Part shown: positions 49,612 to 59,731 of the stretch, piece by piece | Numbering within the stretch: position 1 is the first letter of the stretch | Layout: each line of letters opens with the position of its first letter | Source: Calonectria ilicicola | Lineage: Eukaryota; Ascomycota; Sordariomycetes; Hypocreales; Nectriaceae | NCBI GenBank assembly: GCA_020809705.1 | Contig: CP085827.1 | Location: 2,604,001 to 2,668,000, forward strand | Reading direction: 5' to 3' | DNA length: 64,000 nt | Notes under the pieces: generated by a model | What the model was told of the DNA's origin: nothing | Seen by the model: only the letters and a program-made list of their open reading frames with translations | Database searches by the model: none | Translations under genes and position numbers: made by a program

Positions 49612-50411
49612 AGAGAATTGAGAAGAAAAAAAGCGAAATGACGAAAAACGATTGATAGATGTATATAGTAGTGATGACATGAAGCATTTAGCAGGCCACA
49701 TCTCTTGTTTGATAGATAATGTTGTATATTTGGAGGTTTTCTTTTTTTTTTCTTTTTTATATTAAGACATTTAGCATAATGCAATGCTCAAAATAAATAT
49801 TTCACATAAAAAATACCAAATGCCCATCTTTCTCGAAATCGTGAGCAGTACTAACAAAATAAGGAAGTGAATCGTCCAAGAACCAGTCGATCCATAGATC
49901 GAGGTCCCTAAGGTGTCCTTCTATCATTCGAGGCCCGGCAAGGTAGTTGAATTAGACTGGCTAATTTTTAAATTAAAGATTTAAATAGTTGATCAAAAGA
50001 GACTAGCAATAACCACTACAAATTAAAGCCCGAGTAAGGTATTTCTAGTTCAGAATAGGACATAGAGTACGAAAGCGGGTTAATAGATAAGAGATCAAAT
50101 CAACCTAGCCATCTATGGCTCTATCTTCTCTTCATCAAAAAAGTCAAATCAATCCAGGTCATTAAGCCATGTTATTGTTTAGTCGTTATCTCTATATGTC
50201 TCCTTAGTCTATTTTACAGAGCGACAAGCAAACGTCTAGGTTCATCTAGCTGACCGACGGAACAAGAATGGATGAGACGTGAAGCTTCTTGCTCAGAGTA
50301 CCCATGAGATTGGAATAGTTACGAGCAATATTATTGCGAAAATTGAACATTCTTTGTGTTGGTTTCGAATCCACCACCAACTTCCATCATTTCTTGTCCT
50401 ATTTGACCCCG
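49612..50411. other. AT-rich spacer between convergent genes
   Basis: It contains the 3' region of the IDO gene, including T-rich tracts near 49740. No gene is supported. Confidence 0.4.
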
Positions 50412-51602
50412 TCACATACAGGTTGGCGTGGCGAACGGGGCTGCCAGCTCCATCATCTCATCAGCAGGCAAAGTGACAGCATTGAACGGCCGCTGATCTC
50501 GAGACAGAGCCTGAAGTCCGGGAGATAAAGGGGCGTCCTCAAAGGTGTATTTATTGAGTTGTGACCCAACTGAGCACATCCTTTTAACCAGTGGATGGCT
50601 GCCAAGAACCTTACCGATGCGTTCAGCAAGAGGTAGCGGAACGGCAGCGAGCGCGTGTGGGCTAACGTCCAGGAGCCGATCAAATCGGAACGGAATCATA
50701 GCAAACACTCCGCTGTGCCCGCCGAACAAGGTGTATACGACGCTTGAAATAGCCATGATGTGGCGCATTTTCCCAGCGTCAATGCCACAAGATTGGGATA
50801 GTTTAGCCATGTACTGCCCGGGGTACCGCTTCAGAGTAGGGAACATAGACTTTAAATGGAAATGAAGCAGCAACGTGGGCCACATGCTGTAGTAAAAATT
50901 GACATTCTGCATGGCGGCGGATGATCGAATGCCACTGGCGCACCGGGTGAACTGTTCCTTCAGGGTCAAGCCAGCTTTCATGGCTGGGAGAAAGTTGCTT
51001 TGCTTCATTGCCATGATGGGCGCTATAAGAGAGCGGACTTGTGCCAGGGCACGAGGGCTGAGAATAGATGTCACAGCCTTCATCAGGACGGGCTCAATTT
51101 CGCCCGGGGATGGGGCCCCAATACCCATGCCCATAAAGTGCGTTGACATGATCTCTCGAGTCATTTCCTTTGCAGCGGTCAGACCGGCGCCCTTCTGCGA
51201 CGATGTCTTCTTTGACGCTGCTTTCTTGTTTGGTGTGTCGGGGGTTTCATCAGATTTTCGTTTGAGGGTATGCTCGGTAGTCCTTGTTTCGGAAACAGGG
51301 TGATTCTCATCGCCGCTTTCAAAGGCAGGCTGCTGGGATTCGTTCACTTCAGTGAGAGGGATCGATGAGTGCGGTTCTAAATCTTTTTTGGCAATGGTGA
51401 CTAGGGACTGGAGATGGAGGTAATGTTTGTACATGCTAGCGATGGCGTCGTGCTGTTCTTTTTCTTCCTGAACATGCTGATTGGCTAGGGGAGGAGGAGG
51501 TCTGTCGGCACCAAGTAAGACCATCTTGTCCATGGTCTTTGTTGTTTTGGCAATGAAGAAGGATAATCGTGCAATCTCATCGGTAGTGAGAGGAGGAGTC
51601 AT
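50412..51602 (-). CDS. 396-aa protein of unknown function with putative nuclear localisation region
   Basis: A single exon. Residues 1-100 are helical and charged (KTTKTMDKMVLLGADRPPPP, YKHYLHLQSLVTIAKKDLEP). A basic patch, LKRKSDETPDTPNKKAASKK, sits at about 112-132 and reads as a bipartite nuclear localisation signal. The C-terminal 250 residues are moderately hydrophobic and proline/glycine-containing (MGMGIGAPSPGEIEPVLMKA, FYYSMWPTLLLHFHLKSMFP, VYTLFGGHSGVFAMIPFRFD) without a clear membrane segment. I do not recognise the family. A 5' untranslated intron may exist, because the leader at 51605-51680 carries splice-like signals. The frame is uninterrupted and the ATG context is acceptable. 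Confidence 0.7.
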   Translation of the reverse strand: MTPPLTTDEIARLSFFIAKTTKTMDKMVLLGADRPPPPLANQHVQEEKEQHDAIASMYKHYLHLQSLVTIAKKDLEPHSSIPLTEVNESQQPAFESGDENHPVSETRTTEHTLKRKSDETPDTPNKKAASKKTSSQKGAGLTAAKEMTREIMSTHFMGMGIGAPSPGEIEPVLMKAVTSILSPRALAQVRSLIAPIMAMKQSNFLPAMKAGLTLKEQFTRCASGIRSSAAMQNVNFYYSMWPTLLLHFHLKSMFPTLKRYPGQYMAKLSQSCGIDAGKMRHIMAISSVVYTLFGGHSGVFAMIPFRFDRLLDVSPHALAAVPLPLAERIGKVLGSHPLVKRMCSVGSQLNKYTFEDAPLSPGLQALSRDQRPFNAVTLPADEMMELAAPFATPTCM

Positions 51603-52077
51603 CTTGCCTAATTTTAAGACAGGTCAAACTGCTTTCTCATAATACACCTGCAAACACACAAGGGGCTTACAATAGAGACGAGAGTTGAAGAGATGCAGCG
51701 AGCGGTTTTGGCTGTACAGCCGGTGCAATAATCTGAAGCAGTGGGGAAATGATTGTGAGAGGGACAAAATTTTAGGGGGACGGAGTTGAGGGAAGAATTT
51801 AAACTGGGGTGAAGATGTTTGTGTAGGTAGGTAGCCGTCGGCAACTGGCAGACACTGACGTGCACTCATTATATCGTGTAACGGTACATAACAGCCGAAA
51901 TCCCAACACCACATGTTAAAACAAAGACCAGTTGTCTTATCAAGAACTGTGCGCTCGCTTGGAAATAATCATGTTACAGGAATCCAGTGTTTTTGGTTTG
52001 AAGATTAAACACATTTATTGGGGAAGCAATAGTTGCAGTGAAGTGAAAGCCAGCTAATCATACACGTGCGAGAATCA

Positions 52078-53134
52078 TTAAACCTCGTGCTCCAAGCCAG
52101 CCTCCTTGGCCTTTTTATCCGCAATCTCGCAGAGGGCCTTGAACTCCGACTCGCTCACCTTGCTCACACTGAGCCTTGACTGTTTCAGCATTTGCATGTT
52201 CTCAAGAGGGCCGCCTGGCTTTCCGAGCTCTCGTAGCTCCTTGAGGCCAATCTGCACGGCAAACTTCTTGCGAAACTCGACGTGGACAAGGTCCCACTTG
52301 GGGTTCTCCTTTGTCGACTTGGGGTCGTAGTAAGGGGTTCCTGGTTGGCGTGCTGTGGCTAATCAGGCATGTCAGCATGGTTTGCGATGGGGTGCAAGGT
52401 AAATGCGCACTGTCTTCGGAGTACTCTTTCACAATCTCCATGATGCCGACGATGCCGGGCTCTTTGCAGTTCGAGTGGTAGAAAAATGCTTTGTCACCAG
52501 CATTCATGTTGCGCATATTATTCCGTGCTACTATGTATTAGCTGAAGCATTCAGTGCACCTTCAAGTATTCTTTACCTGGATAGGCTCTGATTCCTGGAT
52601 GAATGTGAGTTGCAAGTCCCCGTAGCGGCATAGGTTTCACTCACCATCCCACCCTTCAGGCTTTTCCTTGGCTCGCAAGTCATCAATTGAAAACCTCACA
52701 TCAATACCATTCTCCAGTCGGGTTTCCGGTTCTGCTTTCATCAACCAGTACCATTCACCATCATGCTGAGGCGCATTTGGGTTGTGGGTTGGGATTGAAT
52801 CGACGTCTGGGTCTTCAGATGCTACCTTGGCCTTGGTGGATTTCGGAGTGTCGGCCTTGCCGTCAGCCTTTGGAGAGGCATCTTTTGGTGCTGCTTTTGC
52901 CTTTTTAGGGGCCTCTTTTGCCTTCTTTGGAGCCTTGGCCTTGGGTTCTGGCGCAGCTACCTCTTTGGCTTTGGTTTCCTTCTTTCCTCCCTTCTTGGGC
53001 TTTACACTGGTTTCAGGGACAGGTTCAGGCTCAGGCTTAGTCTGGTTGCTCCGTGCAGCGGAACGAAGGGAGCGCCTCTTGGTAGCAGGCTCCTCTGCAT
53101 CTGGGGCTGGTGCACTTCGCTTCCGGGGCGGCAT
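52078..53134 (-). CDS. EVE-domain protein (THYN1-like) with lysine-rich N-terminal tail
   Basis: Exons 53134-52645, 52594-52577, 52527-52411 and 52358-52078 join in frame to 301 aa. Exon 2 is only 18 nt. Residues 1 to about 120 are basic and Ala/Lys/Pro-rich (KRRSLRSAARSNQTK, KAPKKAKEAPKKAKAAPK), as in chromatin-binding tails. The EVE domain starts at EWYWLMKAEPET and shows FSIDDLRA, GWDGIRAYPARNNMRNM (rebuilt across the micro-exon), GDKAFFYHSNCKEPGIVGI and PYYDP. EVE domains belong to the PUA-like fold and are thought to recognise modified bases in nucleic acids. The C-terminus (LKELRELGKPGGPLENMQML, RLSVSKVSESEF) is typical of THYN1-like proteins. It is predicted to be nuclear; the biological role is unknown. 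Confidence 0.93.
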
Positions 53135-53476
53135 TTTGATGAGTTTGGGTCAAAAATAGTTATGATAACGTTGATAGAGCAAGCATAAATGAATGACTTT
53201 CTCAAAGGGGAGCGCCGCTAGGACGCGTCCTCGCGTTTGCCCAGCCACACCCCGCTAAGCCACGTTTAGCCATATCCCCTTGCCAAGCCGCTCCAATGTC
53301 GACACGACGATTGGCATTTCGTGGTGAAAACGCCCGCATGTCTGTCTGGTATCAATAAAAGAATTCTTGCACGCAAATACAAAGCCCATAATTCCATCAA
53401 ACGACCAATTTCCAAGTCAATCTTTGTCGCCATCAAAAACCCCAATTTTTACCTTGCCCACGAAATCCGACCGGCA
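53135..53476. other. Short spacer, nothing seen
   Basis: Upstream region of the EVE-domain gene and 3' end of the next minus-strand gene. No coding signal is supported. Confidence 0.4.
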
Positions 53477-55120
53477 CTACTTTTCTGGGAATACCAGGGA
53501 TTCCAACAGCTCCGCAGTTGAAACTATTTCTTTCAATATCCCACCCTCCGCTAGAAGCACGATCTGGTGATTTCGAACCATTTCCTCTGTATAGTACAAC
53601 TCCCAGTCACTTCTATCCATAACCAAATCGTCATGAATCTGCTGCAGACGACCAGCAAGATCATGGAGGAGGTCTGGTTCCAAGGCCAAGAACTGCTGGT
53701 ATGTAATCACCTTTGTGGGCGCTGGGGCCAGGGTGGATTCAAACCATTCAGAAGCATGGTTTGTTAAAATAGTCGAGATGGATTCAACGATACGCTCCAG
53801 ACCCTGGATGAGGTACGGGGCCTCAGGCAAAGCCTCGGGACATTTCGGAGTACAAAGAACGCTCAGCATGGCAGTCAATTGTCGAAGCTGATCCTTTAGA
53901 GAGTACAGCTCCCGTCGAAGGCGCGCGACGTCCGGATGTGGGGGCTCTCTGCGAGGCGTAGTCGTAACCTGGCCAATCTCCCTGGACGGGATATTCATAC
54001 CCCTAGTAAGAGCCTCGTCAAAATCGCTAAAGAACTAATCAGCATTTGGGAATCGAGAATTTTAGGGAACGGAGACGACTTGCGTTTTGAAGATGGGCAT
54101 GAAGTCCTCAATGGTGGAGAGGGCGTCCTCGAGTGCCTCGGCACAGCCCGCCAACGCTACATTGACATGTAAAGGTATAGACTTGGCCTTGAGAGATCGC
54201 GGGCGCTCGTCAGGGTTGCTTGGCGACACAGAGATCTTATTCATTTCGACGCGGGAATTGAGCAGCTGCATCCTCAGATGAGATATCCACTCAAGCAAAC
54301 TAGGGTTGAGGGGAACATCGCGTGGATCGGGATGGGGACCGTTCTCCCTCCAGCGCTTGGAATAGCCCCCAAGGATGGGTTCCAGCTGGCGGGCGTGCTT
54401 GGCGAGCTCATCGCAGGTGGATTTGAGGAATGAGAGAGTCGAGATTCGGGAGGCGCCGAGTTCGAGAGCCTGTGTGGCGGTGGCCTCGATTGACTCGATA
54501 GCTGCGCACAGCGTCTTGTGGTAGAAATGGGGGTCCCTGACGTTTTCCTGGTCGACGGGCCAGGGATCTGGGAAGTGCTGCTCCTGCTGCTGTCGGTCGA
54601 TGCTGCTGATAGTGTTGATAATGTCGATGGGAGTGCTGGGATTGGTGGGTGCAGCGGGCGGCGGTGGGGCTATCGCTGGCGCAGGCACTGGTGCTGGCGC
54701 TGGCACTGGCGCTGGCACTACTGGGGCTTTGGCATCGGTGGTGGTGCCCGCTTCCTCCGCATCATGGGCATCGGTATCCTTGCTGGCGGATGAGGTTGTG
54801 CTTGTTGGTGCGGCGTCGATCAAATCGGGCACCTTGCGGGTGCATTCGGGATGCAGCAGCAGTTTTGGCTCCGGCGACACGGAATAACGGGTTCGGGGCA
54901 GCTCATCGGACGCTTCCAAATCGGGCGAGCGAGAGGGTTTGAGAAGCGGAGAAGTTGGCTGCGAGAGGGCGGCTTCGTCAAACGACGACAGCGATACGAC
55001 CGACGCTGCATCGTCGACCTCGAGCCAGTCATCGGCAATGCGAGAGTCGCGATAGAGGTCTGTCATGATGATAACTCGCTCGCTGAGCTTGGTGGAGCAA
55101 GCAGAAGAGTATTGTGTCAA
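53477..55120 (-). CDS. 528-aa protein of unknown function with proline/alanine-rich linker and helical C-terminus; GC-AG intron
   Basis: Exons 55120-54084 and 54026-53477 are joined at phase 2 by an intron (54083-54027) with donor GCAAGTC and acceptor TTTAG. A GT donor 4 bases further would put a stop in frame, so the GC donor is required. The joined protein runs DFMPIFKTDFDEALTRGMNI. Starts at 55120 (528 aa) or 55066 (510 aa, MTDLYRDSRIADDW) are possible. An acidic Ser-rich N-terminus (DDWLEVDDAASVVSLSSFDE), a Pro/Ala repeat (APVPAPAPVPAPAIAPPP) and long amphipathic helices (RLRRELYSLKDQLRQLTAML) suggest a scaffold or autophagy-adaptor type, but this is inference. The family is not recognised. 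Confidence 0.75.
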
Positions 55121-55695
55121 GTGTGAATGCTCTGCAAATGTTCCAGTTTGTATGCAAAAGAAGAAGCTGCCTCATGAATCATCCGTTGTCCATGGCAGGC
55201 AGCAATCATGCCTTGGCTGGCAGCCTGATGGGCTTAGGTCAGCACTGTTGTGGTGCTGTTGCGGTGCTATTGCGTACTGCAGCTTGCGAATAGGACTGGG
55301 CCAAGCATAGGTGGCGCATCTCCTGTCCGTTTGGCTTAACCTTTAACGCGTAAGCCGCTACTGCTCGTTCGTCGCATGCTGATCGGCCTTTTGGTCCGCC
55401 TTATGGTCCGCCTGCTTGCTGCCTGGCTTGCTGGCACACTGGTTGCACAACACATCTGCACGCTAAGCATGTGACTGCAGGGTAAGGTAAGTAAGGCTGG
55501 ATTGGTCAACGACGTTGGGCACAGAAACGGCAATGCAACCACAAACAGCCTTTACATGAACAATAAAATATATAGTGCATCCAGTCCTTTTTTTATTTCA
55601 ATTTTTGAGTATGGTCTAATATTTCCCACTCTTTATCCTGTGTATAAAAATGATACGGAGGAAGAAAACCATATCTTAGCTCAATGTTCGTTCTG
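55121..55695. other. Spacer, nothing supported
   Basis: Short internal repeats such as GGTCCGCC and GGTGCTGTTGCGGTGCTATT are present (about 55230-55410). They are low-complexity rather than a defined element. Confidence 0.35.
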
Positions 55696-56136
55696 TCAGC
55701 TTCGTCGAACCCCATTTTGTACCAATGGCTTCATCGTAGAAAATGCATATCGTGCAATCTTCCACTTTCCGTCCTCCTTCTTCATAATAAATAGCTCCTG
55801 GTTTGCGTGGGGTTCCGATTCTTGAGTTGCCAGCATCGTCTTCGTGCCTTCGGCCGTTGTTCGAGCAAACGCCCACTCTGGTGACATTTCCACAATCTCA
55901 AGAATATCAAAAGAAATAACAAGCTGAATCGTCGAAAAGATTCGCGTGTATGACTCGCGCAGAGCCTCAGTTCCTGAGCTGGCAGTAAAGTGTGGAGGCA
56001 AAATCACTCCATCCGATGTGTACAGCTCAACGGCCTCCTCCACGTTGCGGCTCTTTAGCGCTGCGCCATAGGCGTGCAAAACGGCAGTGATCTCTTCAGC
56101 GGCTGAGGACACTATACAAGTTAGTTTAAATTGCAT
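55696..56136 (-). CDS. SnoaL-like (NTF2-fold) small protein
   Basis: A 146-aa frame in which AAEEITAVLHAYGAALKSRNVEEAVELYTSDGVILPP matches the usual opening of SnoaL-like/DUF4440 NTF2-fold proteins. It continues IFSTIQLVISFDILEIVEMSPEWAFART and ends HANQELFIMKKEDGKWKIARYAF, the expected last strand pair. Such proteins act as small hydrolases, isomerases or ligand binders in the cytosol; no activity can be assigned. The first residues (MQFKLTCIV) may instead be part of an intron: a TTGTATAG acceptor precedes SSAAEEI, so the true start could lie upstream. The domain itself is complete. Confidence 0.8.
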   Translation of the reverse strand: MQFKLTCIVSSAAEEITAVLHAYGAALKSRNVEEAVELYTSDGVILPPHFTASSGTEALRESYTRIFSTIQLVISFDILEIVEMSPEWAFARTTAEGTKTMLATQESEPHANQELFIMKKEDGKWKIARYAFSTMKPLVQNGVRRS

Positions 56137-57179
56137 ACCTATTGAGTGGCGGAATGGGCAAACCCACTGGTGACGAATTGTTTAGTTGCTGGGGTTTTTG
56201 CAATGTCAACCGGGCTTTCTTTTCTTTGAGCCAACAAGATTCATTTCAAACATTTCGTTTCCCAATCCATCCAATTTTATAGACCCCATCCCTTTAGAGT
56301 CAAGGTGTTTGTGTATTGCGAAATCATAAGTGGGGGACCCACACATGGAGAGGTGGCGGCGGTGGAGAGGCTCGATATCTAGAGGGTGGGGTTGAGCGTA
56401 ATGTACAAGAGTGGATTTGATGACATTTTGCATTCTGAGACATTCTGGTAGTTGGGGGATGCTTATCCAAGGGATTGGTTTTCGGATCTATGGGGGACCA
56501 AGGGTACCTTAACTGCATTGTTCGGTAGATGTAGATCGATCCTCCCCCAGTCAGCGAACTGCCGAGGCGTGTGAGGATGAATAATACGTCTCTTATTTTC
56601 CGCCTAATCTCATCACTTATCCTGTGTACATGCTTAATGTTCAAAAAGTTGAAGCAAAGGTCATCGGCCATGATTCGCAATCAATTGATTCAATGGGGGA
56701 ATCATATTTGGTAACAACTCTTTTCATTGCATTTGCATGGTCGAATTTTTTACCAAGGTTTAGGGAAGGTGTAATATGAAACTCAAAAATGATGTTCTAT
56801 TTCAAGCATATTGCCGTTTTGCTACGGAGGGAATCTTTGGGAGGTGTCGTCTGTCGAATCAGAGCGCGGCTTTGTTTACTGTCGATTACGTACAGCTGTT
56901 TTACCATCATACGACTACGCTTTTTCAGCAAGTTAGCTTCTCTTAAAACATGTAGCGGGGGTTGCATTGGTGCAGCCTTGGCTTACATACTACGTCATTG
57001 ACAGCGAACTCCTCAATTCCTTCTTATACTGATCTGTTATTTCCGGCTTTGTTCAGCCTGAATGACGTGAGACCAGTTCCCTTGGGGGTCTTTTAAAGAC
57101 TGGAGGCTTCCTCATTCAAATTCAGATTTTATCCATTGCTTGTAAACTTTTTGTCTTTAAAATTGGTTCGAAGCTAACC
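56137..57179. other. 1 kb spacer
   Basis: Divergent spacer between the SnoaL-like and amidohydrolase genes. The longest open frame is 118 codons and without family features. Confidence 0.4.
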
Positions 57180-58724
57180 ATGATGAAAAGCATGTACAAC
57201 TACACTATCAATCTCATGGCCCTTATGGCCGCTGTTTGCCCTACCAATGTCCAGACTAATTCCTCGGTCAAACTATTTTCTGGCGGCACCATTGTTGCTT
57301 GGGACAGCGACACAGACTCTCCCCGCATTATCCGTGATGGCTCACTCCTTGTAATCAATGATAGGATCCAGGATGTCAGCACAGAGGTGAAGCCGGACCG
57401 TCTCCCGGATGATGTTGAAATTATCGATGTTTCGGGTCAGATTATCACACCTGGCTTTATTGATACACATAGACACGGATGGCAGACTGCGCTCAAGACG
57501 CTGGGCTCCAATACTACTCTGGCTGATTATCTGTTTCGATATGGTGAATATGCGGCGGCACCGAATTTCCGCGCTGAGGATGTGTATTTTGGCCAACTAG
57601 CTGGGCTGTATGAGGCTCTGAACGCTGGCGTCACCACAACTTTGGATCATGCGCATCATACTTGGTCAAATGAAACGGCGTATGCTGGGCTGAAGGCCTC
57701 AATCGAGAGCGGCGCGCGCGTCTTCTGGGGATACACATTCCACAACATTCCATCGAGTGGCTATACTATTTCGCAACAGATTCCCAATTTTCAGGAGATT
57801 GCAACAGGCTCCATGCTGAAAGGAACCAACACTGAGCTCGCCATTGCGTATGATGGCTGGGTTACTGGTACTCCCGAGGAAGCGAAACAAATTGTGTCCC
57901 TCGCCAAAGAATTCGACGTCGCCGCCCTGACGGTCCACACCCTTGCAGGCCCCTGGGGCGTCACCAACCTTCCCGAAGACCTCATCGACCTGGACATTCT
58001 TGGCGGATCCATTCCCGTTATCTTCTCGCACGGATCCTTTATGACGGCTCACAGTGCGCAGATCCTTCGTGCTACCAACCAGTATCTATCCATCACGCCG
58101 GAATCTGAAATGCACTATAGACATACGAACCCGCATTCGCACCTGCTCATGGACCAGGCAGCGCTTGGTGTTGATACTCACTTTACTTTTTCAACTGACA
58201 TCCTCACCCAAGCGCGAATTTGGCTGCAAACCGTACGTTATCGTTTCTATGACCAGGTAGTTTCACAATGGCGGGTCCCACGGAACAACCCGATGAGCGT
58301 TATCCAAGCCTTTGCCCTATCTACTAGGGCTGGCGGACTCGCACTCCGCCGACCAGACCTCGGCGTGATCCAGCCGGGTGCCAAGGCCGATCTGGTGGTG
58401 TGGAACGCGCGCGACTCACCTGCTCTCCTTGGCTGGGTGGATCCCATTGCTGCGGTAATGTTGCACGCGAGCGTTGGCGATGTGCTCCATGTTACAGTCA
58501 ATGGCGCTTTTGTCAAGAGAGACGGGAAGCTCACAGCGGAGCGGTACGGACAAGTGCGCAAGGCGTTTCTGGAGAGTGCGGAGCGCATCCGCGACATTTG
58601 GGAGAAGATCGATCTTCCGCCCCTTGAGGGCAATTTCATGGGCCTTGGATTTAGCTACGCGGATACGAGGACCGCAGATACGGAGAGAGGACAGGGGGAT
58701 GGATATGGCAAATTGCACCTGTAA
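57180..58724 (+). CDS. Amidohydrolase-family protein (cytosine/adenosine deaminase-like) with signal-like N-terminus
   Basis: A single exon of 514 aa. Residues 1 to about 25 (MYNYTINLMALMAAVCPTNVQ) form a signal-like sequence unusual for this mostly cytosolic family. The imidazolonepropionase/chlorohydrolase-type core has ITPGFIDTHRHGWQTAL with the metal-binding HxH (His97 and His99), GVTTTLDHAHHTWSNETAY, VHTLAGPWG, VIFSHGSF and FSTDILTQARIW with a candidate metal-binding Asp. It ends with the beta-sandwich (VIQPGAKADLVVWNARD). NxT/S sites such as NTT and NET would fit secretion. It should hydrolyse an amide, amine or chloride on a small ring compound; the substrate is not known. The closing tail EGNFMGLGFSYADTRTADTE is rich in charged residues. 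Confidence 0.9.
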   Translation: MMKSMYNYTINLMALMAAVCPTNVQTNSSVKLFSGGTIVAWDSDTDSPRIIRDGSLLVINDRIQDVSTEVKPDRLPDDVEIIDVSGQIITPGFIDTHRHGWQTALKTLGSNTTLADYLFRYGEYAAAPNFRAEDVYFGQLAGLYEALNAGVTTTLDHAHHTWSNETAYAGLKASIESGARVFWGYTFHNIPSSGYTISQQIPNFQEIATGSMLKGTNTELAIAYDGWVTGTPEEAKQIVSLAKEFDVAALTVHTLAGPWGVTNLPEDLIDLDILGGSIPVIFSHGSFMTAHSAQILRATNQYLSITPESEMHYRHTNPHSHLLMDQAALGVDTHFTFSTDILTQARIWLQTVRYRFYDQVVSQWRVPRNNPMSVIQAFALSTRAGGLALRRPDLGVIQPGAKADLVVWNARDSPALLGWVDPIAAVMLHASVGDVLHVTVNGAFVKRDGKLTAERYGQVRKAFLESAERIRDIWEKIDLPPLEGNFMGLGFSYADTRTADTERGQGDGYGKLHL

Positions 58725-58943
58725 AACACGCGTACCGAAAACATTATTCTATTGAAGTAAATAGTTCTGCGGTGAAATTGTATTAAAGTCTATATCTACA
58801 ACCAAAGGTATCAATAAATGGTGCTGGCGATGCCAGCAAGAGAATCGAACATTGCGTTTCTTCGTTGCGTGCCATATTCGGCATTTCCATGAGTTGTGGC
58901 GAGAAAAACGGCCGCTTCACCACCATGTTTTCCGTCCTTCAAC

Positions 58944-59626
58944 TTAGTTGGTGCCCATTTGCTTGGTCACAGGGGTGCCAGACTGGCTATTAGAGACAGG
59001 GTTGGTGGCGGCATCAACGGCGGGAGCTTGGGCTGCGGCAGGGTTAACGGCATCGTTGTAATCCTTGAGAATCTTGCCGGCCTCAATTGCGGCGTTGGTG
59101 TTTGCGGCATCACCTGTGCCAAAGCACTTGTAGGACTCGATGTTGTCGTTCATGCTGCCACCCCAAGCGTTCTTGAGGTTCTCCAGACCGGCGGATGGGC
59201 CAGCCAAGGCCTTTCCTGAACAGTCGGGATCACTGATTGTATATGAGTAAACTAAATGTGGTAACTATTCTTGTATCGTAGTATACCTGTAGAAAACGCA
59301 GAAACCGACTCCGAGAGTCAGGCGGATAGAAGAAATTGAGTTTGCCCAGTTGCGGCTTGGGACGTTGGGGTCCTTGACATCGGCAAGGTTTTCTTTATTA
59401 TTTGTTAGTCGAATATATTCTTCGAATGACCCGAGAAAATCGGTATCAAGGTGGTAGAATACGCACGGCAGGTGTTGAGGGTTGGGTACAGGTCAATGTA
59501 TGGGTCAGCAAAGCCATAGGCCTGGTAAACTCTGAGAGTGGGACGGCTGCTGGCCGCCTCCATGGGGAGACCTGAAGCCACAGTGACAAGAGAGGCCACA
59601 AGGCCGAAAAGCTGAGTGAGCTGCAT
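58944..59626 (-). CDS. Small secreted protein of unknown function (three exons)
   Basis: Exons 59626-59467, 59392-59287 and 59232-58944 join in frame to 184 aa. A signal peptide covers residues 1 to about 19 (MQLTQLFGLVASLVTVASGL). The mature part has RVYQAYGFADPYIDLYP, LNTC, RLTLGVGFCVFYSDPDCSG, ENLKNAWGGSMNDNIESYKC and an Ala/Asn-rich tail (NPAAAQAPAVDAATNPVSNS). Four cysteines suggest two disulfides. It is a candidate effector or cell-wall-associated protein by size and secretion only; I recognise no family. A TATATAAAG lies about 100 bases upstream of the start. Introns are 74 and 54 nt. Confidence 0.78.
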
Positions 59627-59722
59627 GATGAATAGTTGTGGGGTGTGAGAATGGATGTATTGGATAGGTGAGAGCTGGAGCGTGTGATGATGAATCTGCT
59701 GTAGGATGGTCGAATCATGGGT

Positions 59723-59731
59723 CTTTATATA
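59723..59731 (-). promoter_or_regulatory. TATA box of the small secreted protein gene (candidate)
   Basis: TATATAAAG on the minus strand about 100 bases upstream of the ATG at 59626. Confidence 0.4.
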
